Shown here: piece after piece, positions 36,497 to 45,011 of the stretch
Layout of the letters: each line of letters opens with the position of its first letter
Numbering within the stretch: position 1 is the stretch's first letter
Source of the DNA: an uncultured bacterium
Lineage (GTDB): Bacteria; Nitrospirota; Thermodesulfovibrionia; Thermodesulfovibrionales; Dissulfurispiraceae
Direction: 5' to 3'
Assembly: GCA_937949555.1 (NCBI GenBank)
Contig: CALEDV010000048.1
Coordinates: 17,141 to 81,140 of the forward strand
Length of the DNA stretch: 64,000 nt
Translations under genes and position numbers: made by a program
The notes under the pieces: generated by a model
What the model was told of the DNA's origin: nothing
The model's database searches: none
Seen by the model: the letters and a program-made list of their open reading frames with translations, nothing else

Positions 36497-37291
36497 CCCA
36501 AGAACATCCTGCATATCGTAAAAACCAGCCTCTTTATTGACTATCCATCCTGCAGCCCTAAGAGCTCCCCTTGCAAAGGTATCCCTGCTTGAAGCCCGAT
36601 GGGTTATCTCTATCCTTTCCCCAAGTCCTCCAAAATACACTGTGTGCTCACCTACTATGTCTCCAGCCCTAAGGGTTTGGATTCCTATCTCATTTCTTGT
36701 CCTCTCTCCGATCATGCCCTGTCTCGCATATACACCTACTTCGTTTAAATCCCTTTTTAAGGCCTCTGCGATTACCTGAGCCATCTTTAAGGCTGTGCCG
36801 CTGGGGGCGTCTTTTTTTAGGCGATGGTGTGCCTCTACTATCTCCACATCGTAATCATTTCCAAGCACTATAGCAATGTCCTTTAACACTCGAAGCAGCA
36901 GATTTACCCCTACGCTCATATTGGGAGCAAGTACCAGTGGTATAGAGGATGCCTTCTCTTTGATTGATTCAATCTCTGCCTGAGAGAGTCCTGTGGTGCC
37001 AATAACCATAGCCTTTTTGTGCTGGACAGCAATGCCTACATTCCCTGCAACTGCCTCTTTATTAGTAAAATCTATAACCACATCACCCTTGTCAATAACT
37101 GCCCCAAGAGAATCACTAAGGCGTACTCCCAGGTCTCCAATTCCTAATATAGAGCCAATATCCTTTCCGATAGAATCATGTCCTTTTCTTTCTACTGCCC
37201 CTACAATTTCCATATCGGCATACTCTTTTGAAAGAGCTGTAATCCTGCTACCCATCCTGCCTGCTGCTCCCATTACTATAATCTTTGTCAT
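36488..37291 (-). CDS. dapB: 4-Hydroxy-tetrahydrodipicolinate reductase
   Basis: DapB performs the NAD(P)H-dependent reduction in lysine and diaminopimelate synthesis. The 267-residue protein opens with IIVMGAAGRMGSRI (nucleotide binding). It has DVVIDFTNKEAV and the catalytic EAHHRLKKDAPSGTALKMAQ, with RAGDIVGEHTVYFGG following. It stands alone; dapA is not in the window. Confidence 0.96.
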   Translation of the reverse strand: MTKIIVMGAAGRMGSRITALSKEYADMEIVGAVERKGHDSIGKDIGSILGIGDLGVRLSDSLGAVIDKGDVVIDFTNKEAVAGNVGIAVQHKKAMVIGTTGLSQAEIESIKEKASSIPLVLAPNMSVGVNLLLRVLKDIAIVLGNDYDVEIVEAHHRLKKDAPSGTALKMAQVIAEALKRDLNEVGVYARQGMIGERTRNEIGIQTLRAGDIVGEHTVYFGGLGERIEITHRASSRDTFARGALRAAGWIVNKEAGFYDMQDVLGLK

Positions 37292-37309
37292 TAAGTCCTC
37301 CTTATTTTT

Positions 37310-38020
37310 TTATCGTTTTGTTCTGAGTCTCTCTGAGGGCACGGGGGCATGCACAGTGTATATTGGATTTGCCAAAGTCCACCACCCCTCTCGCTGTTTG
37401 CTGTCAAACTCTATCCTGTAAACATATTTTATGCTCTTATAGGCAAGATCAAAGGGAGATATTACCCTAAGGGGAGCTCCATGGTCATGGGGAAGCGCTT
37501 TGCCATTCATATCCACTGCCAATATTATCTGATTCTTTGGGTCCAAAAGAGACTCCAGGGGGAAGGATTCAATGTAATGCCCCTGTCCGTAGGGCTTTGA
37601 ACGGGTCTCACCAAGGGAGTGGAAGGTTACAAATCTTGCGTTGCTATGGGGCGTTACCATCTTTAATACCTCATGAAAGCGGAACCCTCTCCACTTGATG
37701 TCCTTCACTGACCATCCCTCAACACAATGAAAATCCGATAGCTGTTCAGTAACACTAATCTGTCTCACCTGTTGGTATGATAAAGAGATAGGGTTATCCA
37801 CCAAGCCGTCTATTATTAGTTTATATGGTTCCTTCTTTGCCCTATCGCTGTATTTGATAGTGCCTGAGTCAGGATCAAATCTGAAGGAGTCCTTCTCTAC
37901 TGTCCTAACCCCGAGGGAGGATACAAAGTAAGACCATGCCTGCTCTATCGAGGAAAAACACACCGCTGTAGTGGCTATCAATTTTAGGAACATCCTCCTG
38001 GCAATGCCTCCTTCCTGCAT
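37310..38020 (-). CDS. Tat-exported molybdopterin oxidoreductase (sulfite oxidase/MsrP-like)
   Basis: The 236-residue protein begins with a twin-arginine signal (ARRMFLKLIATTA). It carries the oxidoreductase molybdopterin-binding domain, including FHCVEGWSVKDIKWRGFRF with the Cys that ligates molybdenum and PLRVISPFDLAYKSIKYVYR. Family members include MsrP (periplasmic methionine sulfoxide reductase) and sulfite dehydrogenases. Substrate is unknown; no membrane heme subunit follows. It is just downstream of the FG-GAP gene on the same strand. Confidence 0.82.
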   Translation of the reverse strand: MQEGGIARRMFLKLIATTAVCFSSIEQAWSYFVSSLGVRTVEKDSFRFDPDSGTIKYSDRAKKEPYKLIIDGLVDNPISLSYQQVRQISVTEQLSDFHCVEGWSVKDIKWRGFRFHEVLKMVTPHSNARFVTFHSLGETRSKPYGQGHYIESFPLESLLDPKNQIILAVDMNGKALPHDHGAPLRVISPFDLAYKSIKYVYRIEFDSKQREGWWTLANPIYTVHAPVPSERLRTKR

Positions 38021-38066
38021 TTTGCTCTCCTTTCAGTGAGACATGATAGAGACAATTTTGGCATGT

Positions 38067-39776
38067 TTAATTATAAAGCCCCCTTACGGAGATTACATAA
38101 AGGGTATTTACAAAGGGATTAGCCCCCTTCAGTATGTTGGAAGCCTTTACGCCCATGATGGGCTTACAAAGCACAATCAGTCTGTCATTGAGGAGTCCGT
38201 AATCAAGTATCTCTCCATCAAGCTTATCTACTAAGGTAAACTGCTCAACAGACAATCCATTCCACCAAAGAAACCTTATCTCTGATTCTTTAAAACCCAA
38301 ACCCTTAGCCATACCGAGTATGGGAATCCTCTTAGGTACAATTACACCGCCTGCTCTGGAGATCAGGCGATCCTTTATGGTCCACTCGCCCCTTTCAATC
38401 ATAAACACTGGCGTATCTTTCTTAAAGGTCGTTGAGAATCCGCCAAATCCCTCTCCGCTGCTCCAGGATATCACCCCTGTGGAAGAATACAGGTTAAGGG
38501 ATCCCTTTTCATCCCACAGGATAAACCCCTTTTTCCCCTCTGGAGACTCTATAGCAGTGAAGTCATATATGTTTACCCTTTCTGGCAGTTTTAGAGGTTC
38601 CCCCCTAATGATATTGCCCTGGTTATAACTCAACATATAGACCCTTCCGTCAAAACCTTCTTGCTTTGAATAGGACTGCTCGATTATAGTGTTTCCGTAG
38701 CCTCTGATAAATGCATCCTTTCGCTCAGCAATCTTCTTGAGTTCTTTATCCTGAACTTGATATATGTAGGAGTCAACTACACCCTCTTTATAAACTGTCA
38801 CCATTATACTCTCCCTCCTCTGTCCTTCGAGAGCAAAGGTGTCGACCCAGAGTATCTGCTCTGCTGAGGTTGTCTGAAATTCCCATAATAAACGCAAATC
38901 CGTAGAGGGCTGATATACAGAGAGGTTATTGGAGGATGCAAGTATTATCTCAGAACTGCCATCACCGTCAAGATCGGCAATGGCGATCTTCTTGATTGAG
39001 GATGGAACCTGATAGGTCAAGAGTATATTGCTGTCTGCTGCCCAGAAGGGTCTTGACTTTGCTATCAGGGATTGGGCAATTCCTGCATCCACTGTTGTGG
39101 TTTTCTCAGAAAAGGGCTTTCCGTCCTTTGTCCAGAACAGACGCTGCCTAATAATGGAGGATTCGAGGTTTCTTGATGAATCAATTACCATTAATATCTC
39201 AGTGCCCCTCTTCCTTGCCTCTTCAGATAGTTTTTGTATATCTGGATGGTCTGCCGCACTGTCTATGATTTCAAATCTGTCCCTGTCCTTGAGCATCTGA
39301 TAATAGTGATCTGCTAGAAACCAGTTGATGTCAAACTGATAAAACAACACCTTTATCTTATTCATAGAAACTTTAAACATTGCATCTTTGAGTCCATCTT
39401 TATCGCCTTCAATAAGCACAATGTCTGACTGATTTTCATCAGCCCTTATAACCTCTGCCACTCCGATAGGTTTTTCGACCTTGCCTAAGTATTCACGGGT
39501 AACAGGATGCATAAAGCTCACATCCTCCTTGAAGATATAGAGCCTCATGCCAACCTTTATCTTGTCTTTTGAGCCTTTGTTTATGACAGCCCTATTGCCA
39601 TCCTGAGAAATAACCCTACCTGAAACCGCGGGAAAATAAGAAAGCGCCTCTTGCATAAGTATGGAAAAGGCGTCTTCTGAAGGTTTGTTTTGTTGGGTGT
39701 TAGCCGTTAGAGGATAAAATATACATAACAGAAATATTACAAAAACTCCCAAGGATACACCTCCCCTTAATACCAT
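38067..39776 (-). CDS. Exported FG-GAP/VCBS-repeat protein of unknown role
   Basis: The 569-residue protein has a signal peptide (about 1-28). A small beta domain follows (SGRVISQDGNRAVINKGSKD...GMRLYIFKED) resembling the SH3-like domain of FlgT-type proteins, then a Rossmann-like middle and a beta-propeller with an FG-GAP calcium-type motif IAIADLDGDGSSEIILASS. A cell-surface or periplasmic scaffold is likely. It lies between the TGA-containing AhpD-like gene and the Tat-exported molybdoprotein, all on the minus strand. Confidence 0.65.
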   Translation of the reverse strand: MVLRGGVSLGVFVIFLLCIFYPLTANTQQNKPSEDAFSILMQEALSYFPAVSGRVISQDGNRAVINKGSKDKIKVGMRLYIFKEDVSFMHPVTREYLGKVEKPIGVAEVIRADENQSDIVLIEGDKDGLKDAMFKVSMNKIKVLFYQFDINWFLADHYYQMLKDRDRFEIIDSAADHPDIQKLSEEARKRGTEILMVIDSSRNLESSIIRQRLFWTKDGKPFSEKTTTVDAGIAQSLIAKSRPFWAADSNILLTYQVPSSIKKIAIADLDGDGSSEIILASSNNLSVYQPSTDLRLLWEFQTTSAEQILWVDTFALEGQRRESIMVTVYKEGVVDSYIYQVQDKELKKIAERKDAFIRGYGNTIIEQSYSKQEGFDGRVYMLSYNQGNIIRGEPLKLPERVNIYDFTAIESPEGKKGFILWDEKGSLNLYSSTGVISWSSGEGFGGFSTTFKKDTPVFMIERGEWTIKDRLISRAGGVIVPKRIPILGMAKGLGFKESEIRFLWWNGLSVEQFTLVDKLDGEILDYGLLNDRLIVLCKPIMGVKASNILKGANPFVNTLYVISVRGLYN

Positions 39777-39785
39777 TGGACTCTC

Positions 39786-39832
39786 CTACAAGTTAATTTT
39801 AATCCTTAATCAGGGTAATTAAAATTACTCTT
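39786..39832 (-). terminator. AT-rich hairpin between the AhpD-like and FG-GAP genes
   Basis: The stem GTAATTTTAAT / ATTAAAATTAAC surrounds a loop of about 14 bases, next to an A/T-run. It may end the DUF5714/AhpD-like transcript or protect the downstream mRNA. The 39833-39934 stretch shows only the possible decayed tail of the AhpD-like gene. Confidence 0.45.
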
Positions 39833-39934
39833 TTTTTTCAAACTGCCACCTCACTGGTCAGAATCTGAGCCTGTTCAACTGCTCTGGACTTGATAGTTCT
39901 TAACCTCCGTTGCATCAGTTGCTGCCTTTGGGTT

Positions 39935-40171
39935 TTAGGTATTTTGAGACATTGTCCTTATTTCATGAGCTGCCACTGTCATTGCAATCATCACTGCTTC
40001 ATCAATCTCTGATTTTAGCGCTCCACTCTGTTCTTCCACGGCAAGACAATACTCAGTTCAAGGTTGACATCCTGCTACAAGGGATGCAGAAAGCGCCATC
40101 AGGTACTCAGTCTTCCTGTCTAAAGAACCTTCTGTATAAACCCTTTCAAAGAAACTGTCATAAAAGTCCAT
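39935..40171 (-). CDS. AhpD-like (CMD family) candidate selenoprotein, CxxU
   Basis: This gene is absent from the ORF track. The minus frame reads MDFYDSFFERVYTEGSLDRK, then LMALSASLVAGCQP, TGA (40058-40060), TEYCLAVEEQSGALKSEIDE and MTVAAHEIRTMSQNT. This is a carboxymuconolactone decarboxylase/AhpD domain whose redox motif CxxC has TGA at the second Cys, so Sec (CQPU) is proposed. A hairpin follows at 15 bases. Three features suggest possible decay. An ATG overlapping the upstream stop (40203-40205) would give MSK and then needs a one-base shift to enter this frame. Readable sequence continues past the TAA. The usual His after CxxC is Cys. It is either a functional selenoprotein with a sequence error or a decaying copy. 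Confidence 0.6.
40029..40048 (-). promoter_or_regulatory. Candidate bacterial SECIS of the AhpD-like gene
   Basis: On the minus strand TGTCTT pairs with AAG-A-ACA (one bulged A) around the loop GCCGTGG, whose first base is G. The loop begins 15 bases after the TGA, near the lower limit known for bacterial SECIS elements. Stem strength is modest. Confidence 0.45.
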
Positions 40172-40201
40172 TGTTTGGGTATAGGCCTTGTAGTCATTTG
40201 C

Positions 40202-41032
40202 TCATGGGGTCTCCTTTGGCTTTTCAAAGTAAGGGCATTTCTGCCCTCTGCAACCATGGGGATGATATTCCACATAAAGGCACTTGCTCATGGAATTACT
40301 AATATGAAGGTTTATCCCAAAATCCTCTTGAAATATACCGATGGAGGATTCGATAGATGCCCTTGCATAGGCTTTGCAGCAACTCGGACCAGTAAGCTCG
40401 GATATTATACGAGCAATCTTTGCCACAGCATTCATGGTGATTCTTTGTTCCTTGTCTGTGCCACAAACTGATTTTGATAATAAAGAAACGCATGCGCCTA
40501 CCGCTACAGTGATTCCGCATAGTCCTGTAAGACCGCAATATCCTCCTTTCGCCTGCTCTGCAATCCTGTTGAATACCTCCGCAATGTCTCTGTTATCAAT
40601 AACATCGGGGCATGTATTTTTGAGGGCAGACATGAGAGCACCTCCTACAATCCATGCGTGCTGACATCCGAGCATAGGAAGTGAAGGTATAGACATCATG
40701 AGTTCTGCTGTTTCAAGGGGATCTTTCCACCTATTGGTGAATGATACCTCTTTTATAATTCTCAGGGCGTCCTTATTATGACAATCTTCACAAACATAGT
40801 GCCCTTCTGTGCACCTCATATAACCACGGGAGGACCTCTGACAGTAATCGCACTTCATTTCCTCTGCATGGGTGAGATAGGTTAGCGCCCTTGCACAAAC
40901 CATGCAGTTTTCACTGTTTGCAGATCTTATGGCTGTCTCTTTTTTTACATCCTGTCCCTCTTGAGGATGCTCCACGTCATCCTTTGTATCGGAGGTTGCT
41001 CAGCAAGAGGGATTCTCAGTAATTCTGTCCAT
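40202..41032 (-). CDS. DUF5714-type Cys-rich protein, candidate selenoprotein (N-terminal Cys-Sec)
   Basis: The ORF track starts at GTG 40975. The same frame extends upstream through a TGA (41000-41002) to ATG 41032, which has a good Shine-Dalgarno (aaggaga). The N-terminus then reads MDRITENPSC-U-ATSDTKDD, a Cys-Sec pair where related proteins would be expected to have CC. The body has CMVC, CDYC and GHYVCEDCH metal-type cysteines and the DUF5714 segment GYCGLTGLCGITVAVGAC. A 6-bp hairpin lies 16 bases after the TGA. Function unknown; a redox or metal-binding role is inferred from cysteines and from the AhpD-like gene just downstream. If Sec is not inserted, the GTG gives a shorter 257-residue protein. 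Confidence 0.75.
40964..40983 (-). promoter_or_regulatory. Candidate bacterial SECIS of the DUF5714 gene
   Basis: On the minus strand AGGATG pairs perfectly with CATCCT around the loop ACGTGGAG. The stem starts 16 bases after the TGA and the loop 22 bases after it, within the range reported for bacterial SECIS elements. Confidence 0.55.
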
Positions 41033-41176
41033 AGCTTTATGTCTCCTTATTATGATATGAGAGAGAGAGAGGATTATGGCATGTCAGGCAATGTATGAGC
41101 AACAGATAGGAGGGGCAGTGATTGGATTATGAATTAGATATAGTTTAAAATAAAGAAAAACATGGAGGTCCGAGAT

Positions 41177-41305
41177 ATGAAAGGGATACTTTTTGCATTA
41201 ATTGTCGCATTTGTATCCATCTCAATGATGGGATGCAACACTGTTCACGGAGTAGGCAAAGATGTTGAAAGCGCAGGCAGGGCAATACAGAAATCGTCTC
41301 AATAA
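41177..41305 (+). CDS. Entericidin-like small lipoprotein (42 aa)
   Basis: Too short for the ORF track. The product starts MKGILFALIVAFVSISMMGC (signal with lipobox MMGC) and continues NTVHGVGKDVESAGRAIQKS, which is the entericidin A/B pattern of a tiny membrane-anchored lipoprotein with a short amphipathic helix. A Shine-Dalgarno (tggagg, 41163-41168) precedes the ATG. Entericidins act in stress-linked lysis in E. coli; the role here is unknown. Confidence 0.8.
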   Translation: MKGILFALIVAFVSISMMGCNTVHGVGKDVESAGRAIQKSSQ

Positions 41306-41325
41306 AATAAAGGGGGCTTCATAAA

Positions 41326-41553
41326 ATGGAAGTTAAGACCGAAGGCATGACAGCCATAGTAACCATCTTTGCTAATGTAGCACAATTCATTGATAGCCTT
41401 GCAAGGCTTCTTGAATCAGGGGAGTTTTTCAGTATGGGTGCTCAGGAAAGGGCAGAAATCATAAATAACATATTTTCAATCAGCAAGTTTCTCAATGAAA
41501 CAGGCCTCTCAATCCATGAGATGATTGAGCAAGCCAAAGAGGCGAAATCTTAA
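41326..41553 (+). CDS. Small hypothetical helical protein (75 aa)
   Basis: The ATG is preceded by an aaagggggc-type site and lies 21 bases after the entericidin-like gene. The product is amphipathic and helical (AQFIDSLARLLESGEFFSMG, IFSISKFLNETGLSIHEMIE) without a signal peptide or cysteines. I do not recognise the family. Position and codon use suggest a real gene. Confidence 0.6.
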   Translation: MEVKTEGMTAIVTIFANVAQFIDSLARLLESGEFFSMGAQERAEIINNIFSISKFLNETGLSIHEMIEQAKEAKS

Positions 41554-41593
41554 GGGTTTGTTTTTATACTCAATATAGGCATTTTATGCTCCT

Positions 41594-42610
41594 ATGCTAA
41601 AGGACCTGAGGTTAATATCCCTTGCGAGCGCCTCTCTTTTTATCCTCTATATATGCGTCCAGTTGTTTATTCCTTCCTATACTGGTGTATTTCCGATAGA
41701 GGTTGAGATACCAGAGGGGACATCCTTTAGACAGGCAATGGATATACTACATAAGCACAATCTCATTAGGGACAAGAATATCTTCATAATCCTTGGCAGA
41801 ATCAGCGGCATGGACAAGAAAATACGGGCTGGATATTATGCCTTCTGGGGTTATATGAGTCCCTATCAAGTATATAACAGATTCAAGGAAGGCAGGATTA
41901 TTGAGTATGAGGTAACAATAAACGAAGGAGACAGTCTTTTAGAGATAAAGCAAAAGCTCTCTCAAAAAAAGATCATCTCTGAGGTTGATTTTGAAAGGTT
42001 ATCCACGGACAGAACATTTCTCTCATCAATGAACATAAAATCCCAAAGCTTAGAGGGCTATCTGTATCCTGATACCTATAAGTTCCCAAAGGGTGCCAAG
42101 CCTTCAACGACCTTAAAGACTATGATAGACCGGCTCCGAAGGGAATATAATCAGGAGATATGGGACGGTCTCAAGAGGCTTGGCTGGGATGAAAACCAGA
42201 TGCTCACCCTGGCATCTATAATTGAGCGGGAGGCAGTAACAGATAAGGAACGCCCTATAATATCCGCTGTATATCATAACAGGCTGAGACTGGGCATGCC
42301 ACTTCAGGCAGACCCAACTGCCATATACGGCATAAAGAGTTATAAAGAGAAGATATACCGCAAAGACCTGCTGAGAAACACCCCCTATAACACTTATATT
42401 ATCAAGGGATTGCCTCCAGGTCCTATCGCATCACCAGGCGTACAATCTATAAGGGCTGCCCTCAATCCAGCGAGATTGCCCTATCTGTATTTTGTATCTA
42501 AAAATGACGGCACCCATATATTCTCAAAGACCTTAGAAGAACACAACCGAGCCATACGCAATGTAAGACAGGGCATACAAAGCACAATCACAGAAGAGGC
42601 TGAATCATGA
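41594..42610 (+). CDS. mltG: Endolytic transglycosylase MltG
   Basis: The 338-residue YceG-like protein has an N-terminal membrane anchor (about 8-27), a LysM-like N-lobe (VEIPEGTSFRQAMDILHKHN) and the catalytic domain with LEGYLYPDTYKFPKG, LTLASIIEREAV (catalytic Glu) and HNRLRLGMPLQADPTAIYG. It cleaves nascent glycan strands at the inner membrane and sets strand length. It overlaps ispG by four bases. Confidence 0.95.
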   Translation: MLKDLRLISLASASLFILYICVQLFIPSYTGVFPIEVEIPEGTSFRQAMDILHKHNLIRDKNIFIILGRISGMDKKIRAGYYAFWGYMSPYQVYNRFKEGRIIEYEVTINEGDSLLEIKQKLSQKKIISEVDFERLSTDRTFLSSMNIKSQSLEGYLYPDTYKFPKGAKPSTTLKTMIDRLRREYNQEIWDGLKRLGWDENQMLTLASIIEREAVTDKERPIISAVYHNRLRLGMPLQADPTAIYGIKSYKEKIYRKDLLRNTPYNTYIIKGLPPGPIASPGVQSIRAALNPARLPYLYFVSKNDGTHIFSKTLEEHNRAIRNVRQGIQSTITEEAES

Positions 42611-43659
42611 TTAAGAGGAGGAAGACTCGCAGCATCTCTATAGGTTCTGTAAAAATCGGCGCAGAAGCGCCTGTGTCTGTCCAGTCAATGACAAAAACTG
42701 ACACCAGAGATGTAAATGCCACAGTCTCTCAGATACATCTTCTGTACTCAGCAGGATGCCAGATAGTGAGACTTGCGGTTCCTGACATGGAGGCTGCGAA
42801 GGCATTGCGGGAGATAAAAAAACAGGCGCCTATACCACTTATTGCTGATATCCATTTTGATTGGAGGTTGGCGATAGAATCTATCCTTGCAGGCATTGAT
42901 GGATTAAGGATCAACCCAGGCAATATAGGAGCAAGGTGGAAGATCAAGGAACTGATTGATCTTTGCAAGGAAAGGTCAACCCCTATAAGAATCGGCGTCA
43001 ACGGAGGTTCTCTGGAGAAAGATATTCTTGCAAGATACGGACATCCCACTGCAGAGGCGATAGTTGAGAGCGCTGAGAGGCATATCAGGATCCTGGAGGA
43101 GATGGGCTTTGAGGCCTACAAGGTATCACTAAAGGCATCAGATGTTATAAAGACTATCGAGTCCTACAGAATCTTTTCAGAACGATACGACTGCCCTCTT
43201 CATATAGGCATATCTGAGGCAGGACCTTCATTTACGGGATTAATCAAGAGCGCCTCAGGGCTTGGGATTTTGTTATATCAAGGTATAGGCGACACTATGC
43301 GGGTGTCTCTTACTACCGACCCTGTTGAAGAGGTCAGAACGGCTATCACCCTCCTGAGGGCTTTGGGCTTAAGGGAACAGGGACCCGATATAATATCCTG
43401 TCCTACCTGCGGGAGATGTCAAGTCAATGTGGTGAATATTGCCTATCAGGTTGAAGATTTTATAAGAAGTATAAATAAGCCTCTTAAAGTGGCTGTGATG
43501 GGTTGCGCTGTAAATGGCCCTGGTGAGGCGAGAGAGGCTGATGTGGGCATCGCCTGTGGTAAAGGCGAAGGTTTTCTCTTTAAAAAGGGTAAGATCATAA
43601 GACGCGTCAAAGAAGAGGACCTCTTGAAATCTCTTATAGAGGAGATCAACAGCATCTAA
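42607..43659 (+). CDS. ispG: 4-Hydroxy-3-methylbut-2-enyl diphosphate synthase
   Basis: IspG/GcpE is the iron-sulfur enzyme of the MEP isoprenoid pathway. The 350-residue protein has the N-terminal TIM barrel (IGSVKIGAEAPVSVQSMTKT, PLIADIHFDWRLA) and the 4Fe-4S cysteines in ISCPTCGRCQVNV and VMGCAVNGPGEARE. Coupling with mltG is positional. Its product would feed the polyprenyl synthase elsewhere in the window. Confidence 0.96.
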   Translation: MIKRRKTRSISIGSVKIGAEAPVSVQSMTKTDTRDVNATVSQIHLLYSAGCQIVRLAVPDMEAAKALREIKKQAPIPLIADIHFDWRLAIESILAGIDGLRINPGNIGARWKIKELIDLCKERSTPIRIGVNGGSLEKDILARYGHPTAEAIVESAERHIRILEEMGFEAYKVSLKASDVIKTIESYRIFSERYDCPLHIGISEAGPSFTGLIKSASGLGILLYQGIGDTMRVSLTTDPVEEVRTAITLLRALGLREQGPDIISCPTCGRCQVNVVNIAYQVEDFIRSINKPLKVAVMGCAVNGPGEAREADVGIACGKGEGFLFKKGKIIRRVKEEDLLKSLIEEINSI

Positions 43660-45011
43660 ATATTGTAATCCCTTATCTTGTTAAAGAGTGTCTTGTAACT
43701 TATCTTTAGCAGTTCAGCGGCCTTCGTCTTATTTCCACCTGTCTTCTGCAACGCCTCTTTGATCTTCTCGATCTCAGCCTGCCTTTGGGCTTTAGCAGAT
43801 ACGCTTTGCAATGAGTTGTCATGTATGCTGCTGCCTTTTACTGTGCCACCCTGAAGGTCAAACAGTTCAACGCCTATCATTGAGGAGGATTCACAGAGTA
43901 TGACTGCCCTTTCTATAGCGTTCCTAAGTTCTCTGACATTGCCAGGCCAGTTGTAAGACTTAAGCATCTTAAGTGTCTCCTCAGATAGCTTAATATCATG
44001 CTTTGCTGCCTCTTTGGAGAAGAACGACAGATAATAAAAGGCAAGGGGCTCTACATCCTCAACCCTTTCCCTAAGGGGTGGTATATGTATAGGGAAGACA
44101 TTTAAACGATAAAACAGGTCAGCCCTGAAGGATCCCTTATCTACCTCCTGCTTCAAGTCCTTGTTGCTCGCTGCTATTAACCTTGCATCAACCTTGATGC
44201 TCCTTGTACCACCAATTCGGACGAACTCATTCTCTTGAATAACCCGCAGTATCTTTGCCTGTAAGGATATGTCCATGTCGCCTATCTCATCGAGGAATAT
44301 TGTGCCGCTGCCAGCCATCTCAAACCTTCCTGGTTTTAGTTCTCCGGCGCCAGTGAATGCGCCTTTTTCATGTCCAAAGAGTTCGTTCTCAACTAGATCC
44401 TTTGGGATTGCAGAGCAATTAAAGGCTAAAAAGGGCTCATTAGAGCGTTGACTTTGATTGTGTATGAAATGTGCCAATAATTCTTTGCCTGTCCCGCTTT
44501 CACCAAGGATCAGCACAGTGGTTTTCATGTTTGCAACCCTCTTTGCCTTATGCACAACCTCAAACCACGCAGGGCTCTTGCCTATCATATCTATATTTCC
44601 GGTCTCTTTAAGGGGTAAAATCCCTCCTCTGTCATGGGTTGTTGATGACTGGCTAATCGCCTCTCTGATAAGTCGAACCAAATGATCTATGTCAAAGGGC
44701 TTTGTTATGAAATTATAGGCTCCCTCCTTTACAGCCCTCACAGCAATGTCAATAGAACCAAAGGCTGTCATCATAATAAAAGGCAAGGGTATGGCCCTTG
44801 CTTTTGCTGCCTTTAGCACAGCCAATCCTTCTCCATCGGGTAGCTTCAAGTCGCTCAAAACCAGACTCAGACTATTATCTGTGGAGAGGCGCCTTAAAGC
44901 CTCAGATACATTAGGCGCTATAACAATCTCAAAGCCCTCCCTGGTGAGCGATTTTGCCAGCATATGAGCGAGGGTGCTCTTGTCCTCCACTATGAGTATG
45001 CGCGGCATCAT
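43656..45011 (-). CDS. NtrC-family sigma-54 response regulator
   Basis: The 451-residue protein has a receiver (IVEDKSTLA, LVLSDLKLPDG), an AAA+ domain with GESGTGKELLAHFI, an intact ELFGHEKGAFTGA sigma-54 contact loop, GTIFLDEIGD and RELRNAIERAVIL, and a Fis-type HTH (GGNKTKAAELLKISYKTLFN). It overlaps its kinase by four bases, so the pair is cotranscribed. Targets unknown; it is also convergent with ispG by a four-base overlap. Confidence 0.93.
   Translation of the reverse strand: MMPRILIVEDKSTLAHMLAKSLTREGFEIVIAPNVSEALRRLSTDNSLSLVLSDLKLPDGEGLAVLKAAKARAIPLPFIMMTAFGSIDIAVRAVKEGAYNFITKPFDIDHLVRLIREAISQSSTTHDRGGILPLKETGNIDMIGKSPAWFEVVHKAKRVANMKTTVLILGESGTGKELLAHFIHNQSQRSNEPFLAFNCSAIPKDLVENELFGHEKGAFTGAGELKPGRFEMAGSGTIFLDEIGDMDISLQAKILRVIQENEFVRIGGTRSIKVDARLIAASNKDLKQEVDKGSFRADLFYRLNVFPIHIPPLRERVEDVEPLAFYYLSFFSKEAAKHDIKLSEETLKMLKSYNWPGNVRELRNAIERAVILCESSSMIGVELFDLQGGTVKGSSIHDNSLQSVSAKAQRQAEIEKIKEALQKTGGNKTKAAELLKISYKTLFNKIRDYNI

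Noticed and set aside
40202-40204. A third in-frame TGA joining the DUF5714 and AhpD-like frames
   Set aside because: It lies after the natural end of the DUF5714 domain, has no conserved Cys context and no good hairpin downstream, and forms an ATGA overlap. I treat it as a true stop.
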